Shown piece after piece: positions 1-9,123 of a stretch of DNA of 64,000 bases. Source of the DNA: Flavobacteriales bacterium. Its GTDB lineage: Bacteria; Bacteroidota; Bacteroidia; Flavobacteriales; Flavobacteriaceae. Each line of letters opens with the position of its first letter. Position 1 is the stretch's first letter. The notes beneath the pieces are model-generated. The model was not told where the DNA came from. It was given only the letters and a program-made list of their open reading frames with translations, and ran no database searches. The position numbers were made by a program, and so were the translations under genes. The stretch covers positions 248,001-312,000 of the forward strand of contig JAFLBS010000003.1 in the NCBI GenBank assembly GCA_017303755.1, written 5' to 3'.

Positions 1-37
1 GCAAAAAATAAACTAATCGGGTTAAAAATTGTTTCAT
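1..37 (-). CDS. Start of an unidentified downstream gene (partial)
   Basis: An ATG at 37-35 opens a frame that stays open to the window edge and encodes MKQFLTRLVYFL. It begins two bases after the stop codon of the preceding glycosyltransferase. That spacing matches the rest of the operon, so it is probably the next polysaccharide gene. The hydrophobic start could be a membrane segment. Twelve residues are too few to name a family. Confidence 0.45.
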   Translation of the reverse strand, partial: MKQFLTRLVYFL

Positions 38-39
38 TG

Positions 40-1218
40 TTAAAATAATTGGTACAGTTTCTCAATTTCGTGTTCTGTTCCGTTGTTTTCTCCTTGCAAA
101 TTAGTAGTCAATTGATCTCGCAACGGTTGATTCTCGAGTAATTCTTCCAATCCATCTGCAATAGCTTTTGAATTAATTTCAACTACATAACCGTTTACTA
201 AATGCTCTATTTGATCTTTTGCTGAAGGGAAATTAGTTACTAAAATGGGTTTGTGCAGGATTTTGGCTTCGTCAATGGCGATGGATTTCCCTTCAAACCG
301 CGAAGGTTGAGCATAAATTGTGGCTTTACTTACATAAGGATACGGATTTTCTTTCAAACCCAATAAAATAAAATTCGATTGCAAATTATTTTCTGCGATT
401 TGTTGCTCTAAATTGGGGCGTAAATTTCCTTCACCAATGATGTACCATTTTAGTTGGTGACCTTTATCCACCAGAATTTTACAAGCATCAATAGCAATAT
501 CTAATCCTTTTTGATCGTTTAGTCGTCCGACGGTTACAATTGTACTAACTGATGTATCTATGTCAACTTTCGCTTCTGCCATTTTCCAGATGGATTTTGG
601 CGAAGAAATGTTGTACATCAAACTAATTTTGTCAGAAAATTGCGGAAATTCTTCTTTTAAAATGGATTCGCACACTTCGGAAATCGTAACGATGGAATCG
701 AACTTTTTAAAATACGGTTCATCAATGGTTTTGTCCAATTGCAACATTCGATAATCGTTGTGAACAAAACCTATTTTCTTGGTAGCTTTTACCTTGTCAA
801 TACAAAAATAATTGGCTGTTTTTTGAAGATAACCAATGGCAACATCATATTCTTTATCTAGATTATGCAGCGCATTTTTCATAAAAGACCACACTTTTTG
901 TTCTCGGACAGTTGGAACTTTTTCGGTTTTATAAATGTAAATTGCTGCTAAACGATAGAATACTATTTTGAATTTTAATTTCGAAATCAATTCGGTTACC
1001 GCTTGCACCAAAGGCATGTCAAAGTACTTGTAGTTTTGTGGTTCGGGTAACAAATGAACTTCTTTTGGCAACTGATTTAGAAAAATCCCTTCTTTTTTAA
1101 ACAAAAGCAAATCGACTTCATACTTATCAAAATCAAGTGTTTGCAACAAAGACAACAGTGCCTTTTCTGCTCCACCCGAATTCAGATTGGGAATAATAAA
1201 CAATAGCTTTTTTTTCAT
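40..1218 (-). CDS. GT4-family glycosyltransferase
   Basis: A probable retaining GT-B glycosyltransferase that adds a sugar from a nucleotide donor to the growing polysaccharide at the cytoplasmic face of the inner membrane. The N-terminal Rossmann half opens with the acceptor-side GGAEK motif (residues 15-19). The C-terminal half holds VGRLNDQKG (230-238), IGEGN (261-265) and an EX7E-type motif EGKSIAIDE (309-317), as in glycosyl transferases group 1. The length of 392 residues is usual. It resembles the gene just upstream along the whole length, so the two look like a tandem duplication. Its ATG overlaps the last base of that gene's stop codon, which suggests translational coupling. Donor and acceptor sugars cannot be read from sequence. 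Confidence 0.9.
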   Translation of the reverse strand: MKKKLLFIIPNLNSGGAEKALLSLLQTLDFDKYEVDLLLFKKEGIFLNQLPKEVHLLPEPQNYKYFDMPLVQAVTELISKLKFKIVFYRLAAIYIYKTEKVPTVREQKVWSFMKNALHNLDKEYDVAIGYLQKTANYFCIDKVKATKKIGFVHNDYRMLQLDKTIDEPYFKKFDSIVTISEVCESILKEEFPQFSDKISLMYNISSPKSIWKMAEAKVDIDTSVSTIVTVGRLNDQKGLDIAIDACKILVDKGHQLKWYIIGEGNLRPNLEQQIAENNLQSNFILLGLKENPYPYVSKATIYAQPSRFEGKSIAIDEAKILHKPILVTNFPSAKDQIEHLVNGYVVEINSKAIADGLEELLENQPLRDQLTTNLQGENNGTEHEIEKLYQLF

Positions 1219-2399
1219 TAATTCTCTAGTATTTGATAGAATTGCTCGATTTCTTTTCCACTGACCAATTGCTCAACATGTAATTGCTCTACTACTTTAT
1301 TTTTCAGTTCAACATCTTCAATTAAAGTCACGATTCCGTTAGCTATAGACTCAGCATTTTTCTCCACTATGATTCCGTTTTTTAAATGCGTGATTTGTTC
1401 AAAAACCGATTCAAAATTAGTCACAACTATTGGTTTACACAAAATTTTTGCTTCATTGATGGTATTGCTTTTACCTTCATGCAACGATGTTTGCACATAA
1501 AAATGAGCTTGTGATATATAGGGATACGGATTTTCTTTTTGTCCGACTAAAATCAAATTGTTTTGTAGATTTCGCTCTGAAATGAGACGTTCTAATGCGC
1601 TTCTTTCATTGCCTTCTCCTATAATCATCCATTGAATATCGTAACCTTTTTCTACTAATAGTGCACAACTTTCAACTGCCAATTTATAGCCTTTGGGTTG
1701 TTCCAATCGGCCAACTGTTGCAATAGCAATTCGATTCGAATCAAACAACGATTCTGATTCAGCCAACTTATAAATTCGTTTTGGGAAAGTAACATTTTCT
1801 ACCAATTTTAATTTGGAAAGTAACTGCGGAAATTCCCTTTGTAAAATGTTCAACGATAGCGATCCATTGGCGCATAAATAATCCAACTGATGGAAATAGT
1901 ATTCATCGAATTTCTTATCCAATTGAAGTGAACTGTAATCGGTTCGTATAAAACCAATTTTTTTCTTGGCTTTAATCACATCGACGCAACAATAAATGGA
2001 GGTCTTTTCTAAAAATCCGATGGCAACGTCATAATGAGTTACTGGAGTTTCGAGAAAGTTTCTGAGGTAGTTCCATGAATATTGCTCGGCTTTATTGGTT
2101 GCATGTTTACGACTAGTTAACACAAAAAGTAATCGATACCACAACAATTTCCATTTGAATTGAGTGAAAAAAGACAGACACGAAGCTACCAAACCTTTTG
2201 AAAAAGTGACAAAATTATTGCTTATGGGAAGAATATTCACATTTGGATTTAAGTCTTTTACCAACGCACCATCATGAGAAAACAGTAGTAAATCAACTTC
2301 GTACTTTTCGTAATCAAAATTTGCCAACAGATTGATGAGCCCTTTTTCAGCGCCACCCAGATGCAAACTCGGAATAATAAAAAGTAGTTTTTTCTTCAT
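1218..2399 (-). CDS. GT4-family glycosyltransferase
   Basis: A second group 1 (GT4) glycosyltransferase of 393 residues. It shares with its downstream neighbour the opening MKKKLLFIIP, the GGAEKG motif, a KIGF-(V/I)-xxDY segment, VGRLEQPKG, IGEGNERSALE and the EX7E-type motif EGKSNTINE. In the family these residues line the nucleotide-sugar pocket and hold the donor phosphate. The two copies differ enough in the N-terminal, acceptor-binding half that they may add different residues. The gene lies six bases after the pyruvyl-transferase-family gene in the same operon. The specific linkage is unknown. Confidence 0.9.
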   Translation of the reverse strand: MKKKLLFIIPSLHLGGAEKGLINLLANFDYEKYEVDLLLFSHDGALVKDLNPNVNILPISNNFVTFSKGLVASCLSFFTQFKWKLLWYRLLFVLTSRKHATNKAEQYSWNYLRNFLETPVTHYDVAIGFLEKTSIYCCVDVIKAKKKIGFIRTDYSSLQLDKKFDEYYFHQLDYLCANGSLSLNILQREFPQLLSKLKLVENVTFPKRIYKLAESESLFDSNRIAIATVGRLEQPKGYKLAVESCALLVEKGYDIQWMIIGEGNERSALERLISERNLQNNLILVGQKENPYPYISQAHFYVQTSLHEGKSNTINEAKILCKPIVVTNFESVFEQITHLKNGIIVEKNAESIANGIVTLIEDVELKNKVVEQLHVEQLVSGKEIEQFYQILEN

Positions 2400-2405
2400 T
2401 CATTG

Positions 2406-3560
2406 TTACAATTGAGCCAAATATTCGCCAGCTTTGTACGACATTTTTTGGATTTCAGGAATTCTATTTTTGAGGATTTCCTTAATTTGAAGTTCTTCAC
2501 TTTTCAACTCTTCAAACTTATTGATGAGTTTGGTGGCGTCGGATATTTCGGTAATTCCTAAAACTAATTTTTCTTCTCCAAACAAATCTTTAGCAATTCC
2601 TTTTGATTTGATGCTGTAACCCAAAACCATCGTTGGAACACAATTGGAATACGCTGCAATAGTAGCATGCGTGCGCGCTCCGATGAAAAATCGCATTCGA
2701 GCAATGTATCCTTTGTATTGAATGGCATTGAGGTTGTTCGGAATCATCACTATACGATTGGTTGCTTTAAATTTGGCTTCAAATTCGGCCAACACTTCCG
2801 AGTCATCGTTTCCTTTAATCATCACGTGAGGCGTTAATGCAATTGTCATATCAGTAGTATCGATGATGTGTTGAATCAAATCGAAGGCCGCATTTTTGGA
2901 CGATTCATTCATTTTAAAAACCAACGGACTGTAGTTAAAACCAAGCGTGTTTCCATCTTGCCAACCTTGAGGCAACGGCAATTCGTCTTTACTCATGGTA
3001 AAAGCACCATCGGCACACAACCTAATATTAGTTAATCCTTTCGAGGCCAACACTTCATAAGTGAGTGTTTCGCGTGCCAAAATCAAATCGTAGTTTTTTA
3101 AATCGGCTACCTTATCGGGAGACAAATCTTCTTCACCGATTGACGCACCCCAAAGCACTAATTTTTTATTGGCTTTTTTGATACAACGATTGATTTCATA
3201 GAGCCAAGGTTGTTCTCCGTAGCAATAATTATCGCCACCAATTGAGAGAAAAGCATCGTTTTGAGCAATTAAATCTACTAGTTTTTGGTTTTGCTTTTGA
3301 TGCGCAAAGTTGTCGCTTTTCAACACTTTTACATTAAACACATTGATGAACCAATCAAGCGAATATTTTTTTATATTTACTCTTGAAACGTCAATGATTG
3401 CATCTAAATCGGGTATGTGTTGGTCAGAAGGTGCGTCCAACGAGGCTAAAATAATTCTAGCATTAGGTATTTCTTTTTTAATTATGGGAATTGCCGAACG
3501 AACAATGGCTTCACAACCTCTATTTTTACTTCCTCCGTGATAGTATAGTACAATCTTCAT
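2406..3560 (-). CDS. Polysaccharide pyruvyl transferase family protein
   Basis: A 384-residue protein of the CsaB/WcaK-like polysaccharide pyruvyl transferase family. Members usually add pyruvate from phosphoenolpyruvate as a ketal on a sugar of an exopolysaccharide. Supporting features are the N-terminal YYHGGSKNRGCEAIVRS segment, SIGGDNYCYG near residue 110, LWGASIGEE near 140, and a C-terminal FIGARTHATIAAYS-type segment with the conserved H and the following GYSIKSKGIAKDLFG. It sits between glycosyltransferases in the polysaccharide operon, four to six bases from each neighbour. Some family members have other roles, so pyruvylation is an inference from family and context. Confidence 0.85.
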   Translation of the reverse strand: MKIVLYYHGGSKNRGCEAIVRSAIPIIKKEIPNARIILASLDAPSDQHIPDLDAIIDVSRVNIKKYSLDWFINVFNVKVLKSDNFAHQKQNQKLVDLIAQNDAFLSIGGDNYCYGEQPWLYEINRCIKKANKKLVLWGASIGEEDLSPDKVADLKNYDLILARETLTYEVLASKGLTNIRLCADGAFTMSKDELPLPQGWQDGNTLGFNYSPLVFKMNESSKNAAFDLIQHIIDTTDMTIALTPHVMIKGNDDSEVLAEFEAKFKATNRIVMIPNNLNAIQYKGYIARMRFFIGARTHATIAAYSNCVPTMVLGYSIKSKGIAKDLFGEEKLVLGITEISDATKLINKFEELKSEELQIKEILKNRIPEIQKMSYKAGEYLAQL

Positions 3561-3563
3561 TTG

Positions 3564-4595
3564 TTATTTTTTGTTTCTTAGGTAACTGTATTGCGTAGCC
3601 AAAACGATACAAAACATCCATTTGGATTTAATGCAATATAATATAAATTTTTCGAATTTCGATTTGTTCCGTGTCACTTCAGTCCACAATTGACGTATAT
3701 TTTTTTGAGCTTCTTCATTATGTATCATATTTCTTACGTAGCGATAACGGGAAGAAAAAGACCCCGAATTTTTGGCGTTCAGATAAATCGCAACAATAGC
3801 AACTACTTTTTCAATAAGGCGTAAACCTTTGAGTTGCTGCTCGTTTTTGATGTTTACTTTGCGGTTTAAAAACTCAGAAAAATCAAATTGATATACCGCT
3901 AACGTTTGCTTGAAGTAATCTTTTTCAATGATGTTTCGTGTAGCACTTCCGATTACTTCTCTGTAAAAATAACCTGTGTAATTTGTAAAAAAGATGTTCT
4001 TAGCAAATGACAAAGCTTTCATATTGAAAAGTCCGTCTTCGCCCAAAGCAACGCCTTTTGGAAATCGGATTTGGTGTTGATTGATGAAATCTAGTTTATA
4101 GATTTTATTGCACGCACTGTTCAGATTGTCTTTCTGAATCATGTACGGAATAATCTGATTGTGAATGTATTCGAAATCAAAAACAGTATCAACTGCAAAC
4201 GGATGTTGATGCGAAACGACTACTCCATCTTGTTCTTTTTTCACTCTTGAAACGACAACATCCACTTGATTTTGAGTGGCAACAGTGTACAAGGTTTGAA
4301 ACATATCCTTTTCAACTGTATCATCGGCATCGACAAAACCAATATAATTTCCTTTGGCAATGGCAATTCCGTTAGTTCGAGCAACACTTACACCTTGATT
4401 TTCTTGATTGATCAGTACAATTCTACTGTCGTATTTTTGATGCAATTCAATGATATTTTGGCTGTTGTCTTTCGAGCCATCGTTGACAAAAATAAACTCG
4501 CAATTGGTCAAGGTTTGCGCCAATAACGACTGAATACACTCATCGAGGTAATCGGCAGAATTGTAAACCGGAACAACAACAGATACAGCAATCAT
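3564..4595 (-). CDS. GT2-family glycosyltransferase
   Basis: An inverting GT-A glycosyltransferase of 343 residues. The N-terminal domain (about 1-110) has the family signature: SVVVPVYNSADYL, FVNDGSKDNS and the metal-binding DADD motif (89-92). The rest is less conserved, with a basic C-terminal tail that may touch the membrane. It probably transfers one residue of the repeat unit in the cytoplasm. The next gene upstream (4599-5573) has the same layout and shares the QENQGVSVAR stretch, so this is a second tandem pair of transferases in the cluster. Sugar specificity cannot be assigned. Confidence 0.9.
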   Translation of the reverse strand: MIAVSVVVPVYNSADYLDECIQSLLAQTLTNCEFIFVNDGSKDNSQNIIELHQKYDSRIVLINQENQGVSVARTNGIAIAKGNYIGFVDADDTVEKDMFQTLYTVATQNQVDVVVSRVKKEQDGVVVSHQHPFAVDTVFDFEYIHNQIIPYMIQKDNLNSACNKIYKLDFINQHQIRFPKGVALGEDGLFNMKALSFAKNIFFTNYTGYFYREVIGSATRNIIEKDYFKQTLAVYQFDFSEFLNRKVNIKNEQQLKGLRLIEKVVAIVAIYLNAKNSGSFSSRYRYVRNMIHNEEAQKNIRQLWTEVTRNKSKFEKFILYCIKSKWMFCIVLATQYSYLRNKK

Positions 4596-4598
4596 TGG

Positions 4599-5573
4599 TT
4601 ATTTTGTTTTAAAAAAAGATGCGATTTGATTTCGTTTTGCATCGAGCCAATTGAGCAGTAAAAATAAATAAAAAGGTTGGTTGCAATTTTTTATTTTCTT
4701 CGATAAATCATTCAAAAGATAATATAAATCCAATTGTTTCAGTTTCGATTTTAATTGATCAAAATTCTTTTTATTTTTTTGGGGAAGAATGTTCCACTCG
4801 AAACTGCGTTGTACAAACAAACAAATCACTTCATCAAAGTACTTTTTTTGTTGCTGATTTGGATTGGGAAAATGCTCTTTTTGGAAGTCATTCAGTATAG
4901 AAATAGCAAATAAATTACTTTGAAAAACGGCGTCAGAACGCACAAATTGCCGAGATGATTGTTCTCGCTGAGTATATTTGTAATAAGGAACCGAACAATA
5001 ACTACACCGTTGTGCTTTGGTTTGTACCATGGCGTTAAAAACAGTATCCTGACCTCGCAAAATTCCTTTTATAAATCGCGTATTTTTGATGCAATCCGAA
5101 TTGTACAATGTAGTTAGATAGGTTCTTCTGGCATGAGTAAATCCGTCACTAATAATTGAATCATCACCGTTTTTTTCGGTAGTGAATAAGTAATTACCTT
5201 GCTCGTCGTATGAATCTAAACTCAAATACATAACATCAATTTGGTCTTTGTACGCTCGTTCAATAATTTTACTTAGTGAATTTTCTACTATAGTATCATC
5301 GGGATCAATAAATACGATGTATTTGCCTTTGGCAATTTCCAAACCTCGATTTCGAGCAACCGATACACCTTGATTTTCTTGATCAATAAAAATTAAGTTG
5401 GGTTGGTGTTTTTGGAATTCAAGTATGATGTTCTTAGAATTATCGGGCGAACCGTCATTGATGACAATAATTTCATAATCATCAGTCGGAATGTCTTGAG
5501 AAGCAATGCTTTCGAGACATTTTTCAACATAATCTTCTACCTTATAAACCGGAATTATGATGCTTAGTTTCAT
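4599..5573 (-). CDS. GT2-family glycosyltransferase
   Basis: A GT-A glycosyltransferase of 324 residues with SIIIPVYKVEDYV, VINDGSPDNS, QENQGVSVARNRG and a DPDD metal-binding motif (90-93). It is close to capsule and LPS transferases annotated as glycosyl transferase family 2. The catalytic domain ends near residue 220 and is followed by a basic, helical region. It lies three bases upstream of its paralog and six bases downstream of the WecF-like gene. It probably adds a residue after the Fuc4NAc step or elsewhere in the repeat unit; the order is not visible from sequence. Confidence 0.9.
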   Translation of the reverse strand: MKLSIIIPVYKVEDYVEKCLESIASQDIPTDDYEIIVINDGSPDNSKNIILEFQKHQPNLIFIDQENQGVSVARNRGLEIAKGKYIVFIDPDDTIVENSLSKIIERAYKDQIDVMYLSLDSYDEQGNYLFTTEKNGDDSIISDGFTHARRTYLTTLYNSDCIKNTRFIKGILRGQDTVFNAMVQTKAQRCSYCSVPYYKYTQREQSSRQFVRSDAVFQSNLFAISILNDFQKEHFPNPNQQQKKYFDEVICLFVQRSFEWNILPQKNKKNFDQLKSKLKQLDLYYLLNDLSKKIKNCNQPFYLFLLLNWLDAKRNQIASFFKTK

Positions 5574-5579
5574 TATTCT

Positions 5580-6743
5580 TTATCTCATTTTTGCAATAGC
5601 TTCTTTTAATTCTGCTTGCAATAAATTAGTATTTAAATGATTCAAAAGTGCTTTTCTGTTTTTCTGAATTGTTTCGTTTGAAAGCAACTCTAGTGATGAT
5701 TGATCGTTCAAATCAGTTTCGTAACTAAATACTTCCACTCCAATTCGTTTTAAATAATGATAAAACGGATTATTGGTACTTAAAAAAACCTTACATCCAA
5801 ACCAAAGCAAAGATATAGTATTTCCAACAGCTTGTTGACGATAATTACACAACAAAGCGACACCACATTGTTTGATAATTTGATTGTATGCGTTGAGTGG
5901 CATAAAGTCGGTCAACGGCATAAATTGAGCACCAAAAGTTGCTTTTCCTTCTTCTAAAATCTCCTTGATGTACGTTTGATTTCCGTAACTTAAGGGAACA
6001 ATAACCGTTCTTTCAGTCCAACTCAAGAGTTTTATTTTATCAAAAGCATCCAAGTGATTACCACTCATAGTTCCTGAATTCCCAATGATAATAGCATTTC
6101 TTTCATGGACAATTATCTCATTAATATTCACCATTTGTTCAATAGGATAATACCAAAACGGAAAGGTTTTCTTTTTTTGCTTGATTAATTTTTGAATGGC
6201 TTCTTGCTCTTCAATAAAAGAAGACGCTATGTAATCCATTCGGCTTATTGCTCTCTTTTTAATCTCGAAAGAGGAAAGTGGTAGCTTTTTATTGACTCTT
6301 CTTATATAGTGACGAACTGAATCTAGCAATAAATGTCTCGATTTTGCTTCGCCTTTACCAAATCGTTTTTGGGTAATTGAATCGTATAAACTGGCTTCTT
6401 TAAAAAACCGTTTGTCAGTATAAATTTCGTACCCAAAACACAACCAAACACATTGAACGTTTTTGGGTAATTGAAGGATTAACGGAAAAAAAGATTCGGA
6501 TAAACTGTGAAAAATTAAGATCTGATTTACTGATAACGATGTCAAAAAAGAAGATAAATCACTTGAAATGTCAAACTTACGAATGTTAGGTTGTGGTGTT
6601 ACGTATTTAAAATCTTTCGACTTATCAGTTGTGAAAATATAAAAAATGTTCGAATTAGGAAATGCATTTTCAAACTGCCAATGAGCTGAATTGATAAATT
6701 TTTCGTCAGAAGCAATGTGAATAATGTTATTGTTCATCATCAA
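5580..6743 (-). CDS. WecF-like TDP-Fuc4NAc transferase (GT56)
   Basis: A 387-residue protein resembling 4-acetamido-4,6-dideoxy-D-galactose (Fuc4NAc) transferases of the WecF/GT56 family, which use dTDP-Fuc4NAc as donor. Seen in sequence are an N-terminal IIHIASDEKFI segment, a WLCFGYEIYTDKRFF stretch near 100, IIGNSGTMSGNHLDAF near 220, VPLSYGNQTYIKEI, FMPLNAY and CNYRQQAVGN near 300. The last four are typical of this family. The start overlaps the aminotransferase gene by about 17 bases. The three consecutive ATG codons (6743, 6740, 6737) leave the exact start open. Pairing with a WecE-like aminotransferase supports the donor assignment. The rest of the enterobacterial common antigen pathway is absent, so the product is a different glycan. 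Confidence 0.82.
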   Translation of the reverse strand: MMMNNNIIHIASDEKFINSAHWQFENAFPNSNIFYIFTTDKSKDFKYVTPQPNIRKFDISSDLSSFLTSLSVNQILIFHSLSESFFPLILQLPKNVQCVWLCFGYEIYTDKRFFKEASLYDSITQKRFGKGEAKSRHLLLDSVRHYIRRVNKKLPLSSFEIKKRAISRMDYIASSFIEEQEAIQKLIKQKKKTFPFWYYPIEQMVNINEIIVHERNAIIIGNSGTMSGNHLDAFDKIKLLSWTERTVIVPLSYGNQTYIKEILEEGKATFGAQFMPLTDFMPLNAYNQIIKQCGVALLCNYRQQAVGNTISLLWFGCKVFLSTNNPFYHYLKRIGVEVFSYETDLNDQSSLELLSNETIQKNRKALLNHLNTNLLQAELKEAIAKMR

Positions 6744-7860
6744 AAAATGAAATTATTGCACTAATAATTCGGTTGTGTTGTTCGTCTGATAATTCGTAAT
6801 AAAAAGGCAAGCGAAGCAAATTATCGGTAAAAAAATCGGCATAAGGCAACTCTTGCAACGAATTGTTTTTCAGATGATAATCACTTTTATGCAAGCTGAT
6901 GTAATGAAAAACGGCGTGAATATCTTGGCTTTTCAATCGGGAAATTAGCTTTGTTCGTTGTTCCAAATTAGCAAAAACAATGTAAAACATATGCGCATTG
7001 TTGGTTGCATAATCGGGTAATTGGGGCAATTGAATGAGATTTCTTTCTTCAAGCGGTTGTAGTTCGTTGAAGTATTTTTGCCAGATGGATTTTCTTTTGT
7101 TTTGAATTTTTTCGATATTTTCTAACTGCGCCCATAAGAAAGCAGCAATTACTTCGGAAGGAAGAAACGACGAGCCCGTATCAACCCAGCCGTATTTATT
7201 TACTTCACCTCGAAAAAACGAAGCACGATTGGTACCTTTTTCCCAGATGACTTCTGAACGATCAATAAAACGTTCGTCATTGATGGCTAATAATCCACCT
7301 TCACCTGAGATGATGTTTTTGGTTTCGTGAAAGGAAAAAGCGGCCAAATGACCTATACTTCCGAGTGGTTTCCCTTTGTAATACGAGTCGATTGCTTGTG
7401 CAGCATCTTCAATAACCACTAAATCATGACGATTGGCAATGTCCATTACAGCGTCCATATCAACTGCAATCCCGGCGTAATGAACTACAACAATTGCCTT
7501 GGTTTTGTTAGTGATTAATGACTCTATTTTAGACGCATCAATGTTGGGATTATCGGGTAACGAATCGGCAAAAACGATTTTTGCACCTTGACGTGTAAAT
7601 GCTAAAGCAGAAGAAACGAAAGTGTACGAAGGAACGATGATTTCGTCATTTTCATTACAATCGATTAACATGGCGCACATTTCAAGCGCATCGGTGCACG
7701 ATGTAGTCAACAAACACTTTTTCATTTGATAGTTGTCTTCAAAAAACTTCTGGCATTTTTGAGTAAAAATTCCGTTTCCAGAAAGTTTCCCAGATTCGAC
7801 AGCTTGAGTAATGTAAACCGTTTCTTGACCGGTTAAAAATGGTTTATTAAATGGAATCAT
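6727..7860 (-). CDS. WecE/RffA-like dTDP-4-amino-4,6-dideoxygalactose transaminase
   Basis: A PLP-dependent sugar aminotransferase of the DegT/DnrJ/EryC1 fold, 377 residues, almost the length of E. coli WecE. It should convert dTDP-4-keto-6-deoxy-D-glucose to dTDP-4-amino-4,6-dideoxy-D-galactose using glutamate. Evidence includes IPFNKPFLTGQE at the start, the SCTDALEMCAMLI phosphate-binding region, EDAAQAID (151-158) and the Schiff-base lysine K181 in AFSFHETKNIISGEGG, the form seen in WecE. Its substrate could be made by the RfbB homolog at 14957-16003. The stop of the acetyltransferase gene overlaps its ATG by one base, and its own 3' end overlaps the WecF-like gene. Confidence 0.88.
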   Translation of the reverse strand: MIPFNKPFLTGQETVYITQAVESGKLSGNGIFTQKCQKFFEDNYQMKKCLLTTSCTDALEMCAMLIDCNENDEIIVPSYTFVSSALAFTRQGAKIVFADSLPDNPNIDASKIESLITNKTKAIVVVHYAGIAVDMDAVMDIANRHDLVVIEDAAQAIDSYYKGKPLGSIGHLAAFSFHETKNIISGEGGLLAINDERFIDRSEVIWEKGTNRASFFRGEVNKYGWVDTGSSFLPSEVIAAFLWAQLENIEKIQNKRKSIWQKYFNELQPLEERNLIQLPQLPDYATNNAHMFYIVFANLEQRTKLISRLKSQDIHAVFHYISLHKSDYHLKNNSLQELPYADFFTDNLLRLPFYYELSDEQHNRIISAIISFFDDEQ

Positions 7861-8489
7861 TATCGGATGAATTTTGCTGGATTTCCTACGTATAATCCTG
7901 ATTTTTCTATTGATTTTATAACTACAGTTCCGCCACCGATTTGCGTTTTTTCGGCTATGGTAATGTTATCGATTAGTGTTGCATTGATGCCAATTATCGT
8001 TTGTTCTTGTATCGTAACGAAGCCGGCAACGGCGACACGTGGCGACAAAAAACAATGACTTCCTACGACCGTATCGTGAGCAATGGAACAGCTAATATTG
8101 AGTACTGAATTGGCTTTAATAACGGCATGAGCATCAACTACACAACCTGGATAAATCACGCATCCTTTTTCGATTATTGCCGTTGGATCAACCCATGAAG
8201 TAGAATGCACTAGAGTTCCGAAAGGAATTGTAGCCTGCAATTGTTCAAAAAGTTGCTTTTTTACAGCCAGATGTTTGTACCCAATAGCAATAATAATTTC
8301 GTCAAAAAGTTGATTTTTGAAGGCTGACTCAATGTCTTTAGTCGTGCCAATTACTGAAAATGAATTCACTTCTTTTTCGGTAGTGAAATCATCAAAAAAC
8401 ACCACTTTCTGGTACTTCAGATCGGTGATAGCGTAATGTGCTATTTGCTGACCTAAATCGCCCGAACCAATAATTGCGAGTGTTTTCAT
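7860..8489 (-). CDS. PglD/NeuD-type sugar O- or N-acetyltransferase
   Basis: A 209-residue left-handed beta-helix acetyltransferase of the PglD/NeuD group. The N-terminal Rossmann-like part binds the nucleotide sugar (IIGSGDLGQQIAHYA, residues 7-21; FFDD near 31-34). The C-terminal part has hexapeptide repeats from about residue 98 on, including the likely catalytic His138 in NISCSIAHDTVVG. PglD acetylates the 4-amino group of a UDP-4-amino sugar with acetyl-CoA. Here the immediate neighbour makes a dTDP-4-amino sugar, so N-acetylation to dTDP-Fuc4NAc is the natural inference. The exact substrate is not proven. Confidence 0.87.
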   Translation of the reverse strand: MKTLAIIGSGDLGQQIAHYAITDLKYQKVVFFDDFTTEKEVNSFSVIGTTKDIESAFKNQLFDEIIIAIGYKHLAVKKQLFEQLQATIPFGTLVHSTSWVDPTAIIEKGCVIYPGCVVDAHAVIKANSVLNISCSIAHDTVVGSHCFLSPRVAVAGFVTIQEQTIIGINATLIDNITIAEKTQIGGGTVVIKSIEKSGLYVGNPAKFIR

Positions 8490-8493
8490 TAGA

Positions 8494-9123
8494 TTATTTT
8501 TTTGTTAGTTCGAATAAAGATTCAATTATACAATCATTTTTGGGATAAAATCCATCTCTATCGATGACAAATGTAGTAATTCCTAACTCAACTGCAGGTT
8601 TATAATCGAGTTTGAACGAATCGCCTACGTATACAATTTCATTAGGTTCGATACCAATTTTATCCAAAGCATACTGATAAAATTCGATGGAAGGCTTAGA
8701 CATTCCGATGGTTTCTGAAACAAAAACATCTTTGAATAATGGTCCGAAAAATTGATTTAGTTTTTCTTCTAAAGTGGTATTAAAATTAGACAAAATACCA
8801 ATTGGAACATTAATTTCATTCAATGCAGAAGTGTCGGTGAATTTTTCCCAAGGCAAATAAGAACAGGCTTTGAAAAGTGCTTTTAAAATAGAGTCATTGG
8901 GAACGATTCCTAATGAAAATAATAATTCAGAATTGAAATATTCATAAAAAGTCTCATCAGTTCTGTCGGGAAATTTAATAGTTTCCGATAGCAATTTGTG
9001 ATTGTATTGCAGTGTTTTTTTATTAACAGAACAGCCAAAATCATTCAACACCTCGATGATTTTATCAAATAAAACAGGTTTGTACAAAATAGTTCCCGAA
9101 ACGTCTAATAATAAGTACTTCAT
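8494..9123 (-). CDS. HAD-superfamily hydrolase
   Basis: A 209-residue HAD-fold protein with a helical cap. Motif I is LLLDVSGTIL (D7, S9), motif II is the S/N of GILSNFN, motif III is the lysine of GMSKPSIEFY, and motif IV is VYVGDSFKLD. The nucleophile Asp is present, but the second Asp of the usual DxD motif is Ser, which is unusual for a phosphatase. Phosphatase activity is therefore uncertain; dehalogenase-like members also lack that Asp. The gene is packed directly against the ATP-grasp gene (one ends where the other begins) and probably acts in the same sugar-modification step. Confidence 0.8.
   Translation of the reverse strand: MKYLLLDVSGTILYKPVLFDKIIEVLNDFGCSVNKKTLQYNHKLLSETIKFPDRTDETFYEYFNSELLFSLGIVPNDSILKALFKACSYLPWEKFTDTSALNEINVPIGILSNFNTTLEEKLNQFFGPLFKDVFVSETIGMSKPSIEFYQYALDKIGIEPNEIVYVGDSFKLDYKPAVELGITTFVIDRDGFYPKNDCIIESLFELTKK

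Noticed and set aside
5580..7860. wecE/wecF-like genes as part of an enterobacterial common antigen locus
   Set aside because: The other ECA genes are missing and the neighbours are typical of a Bacteroidota capsule or O-antigen operon.
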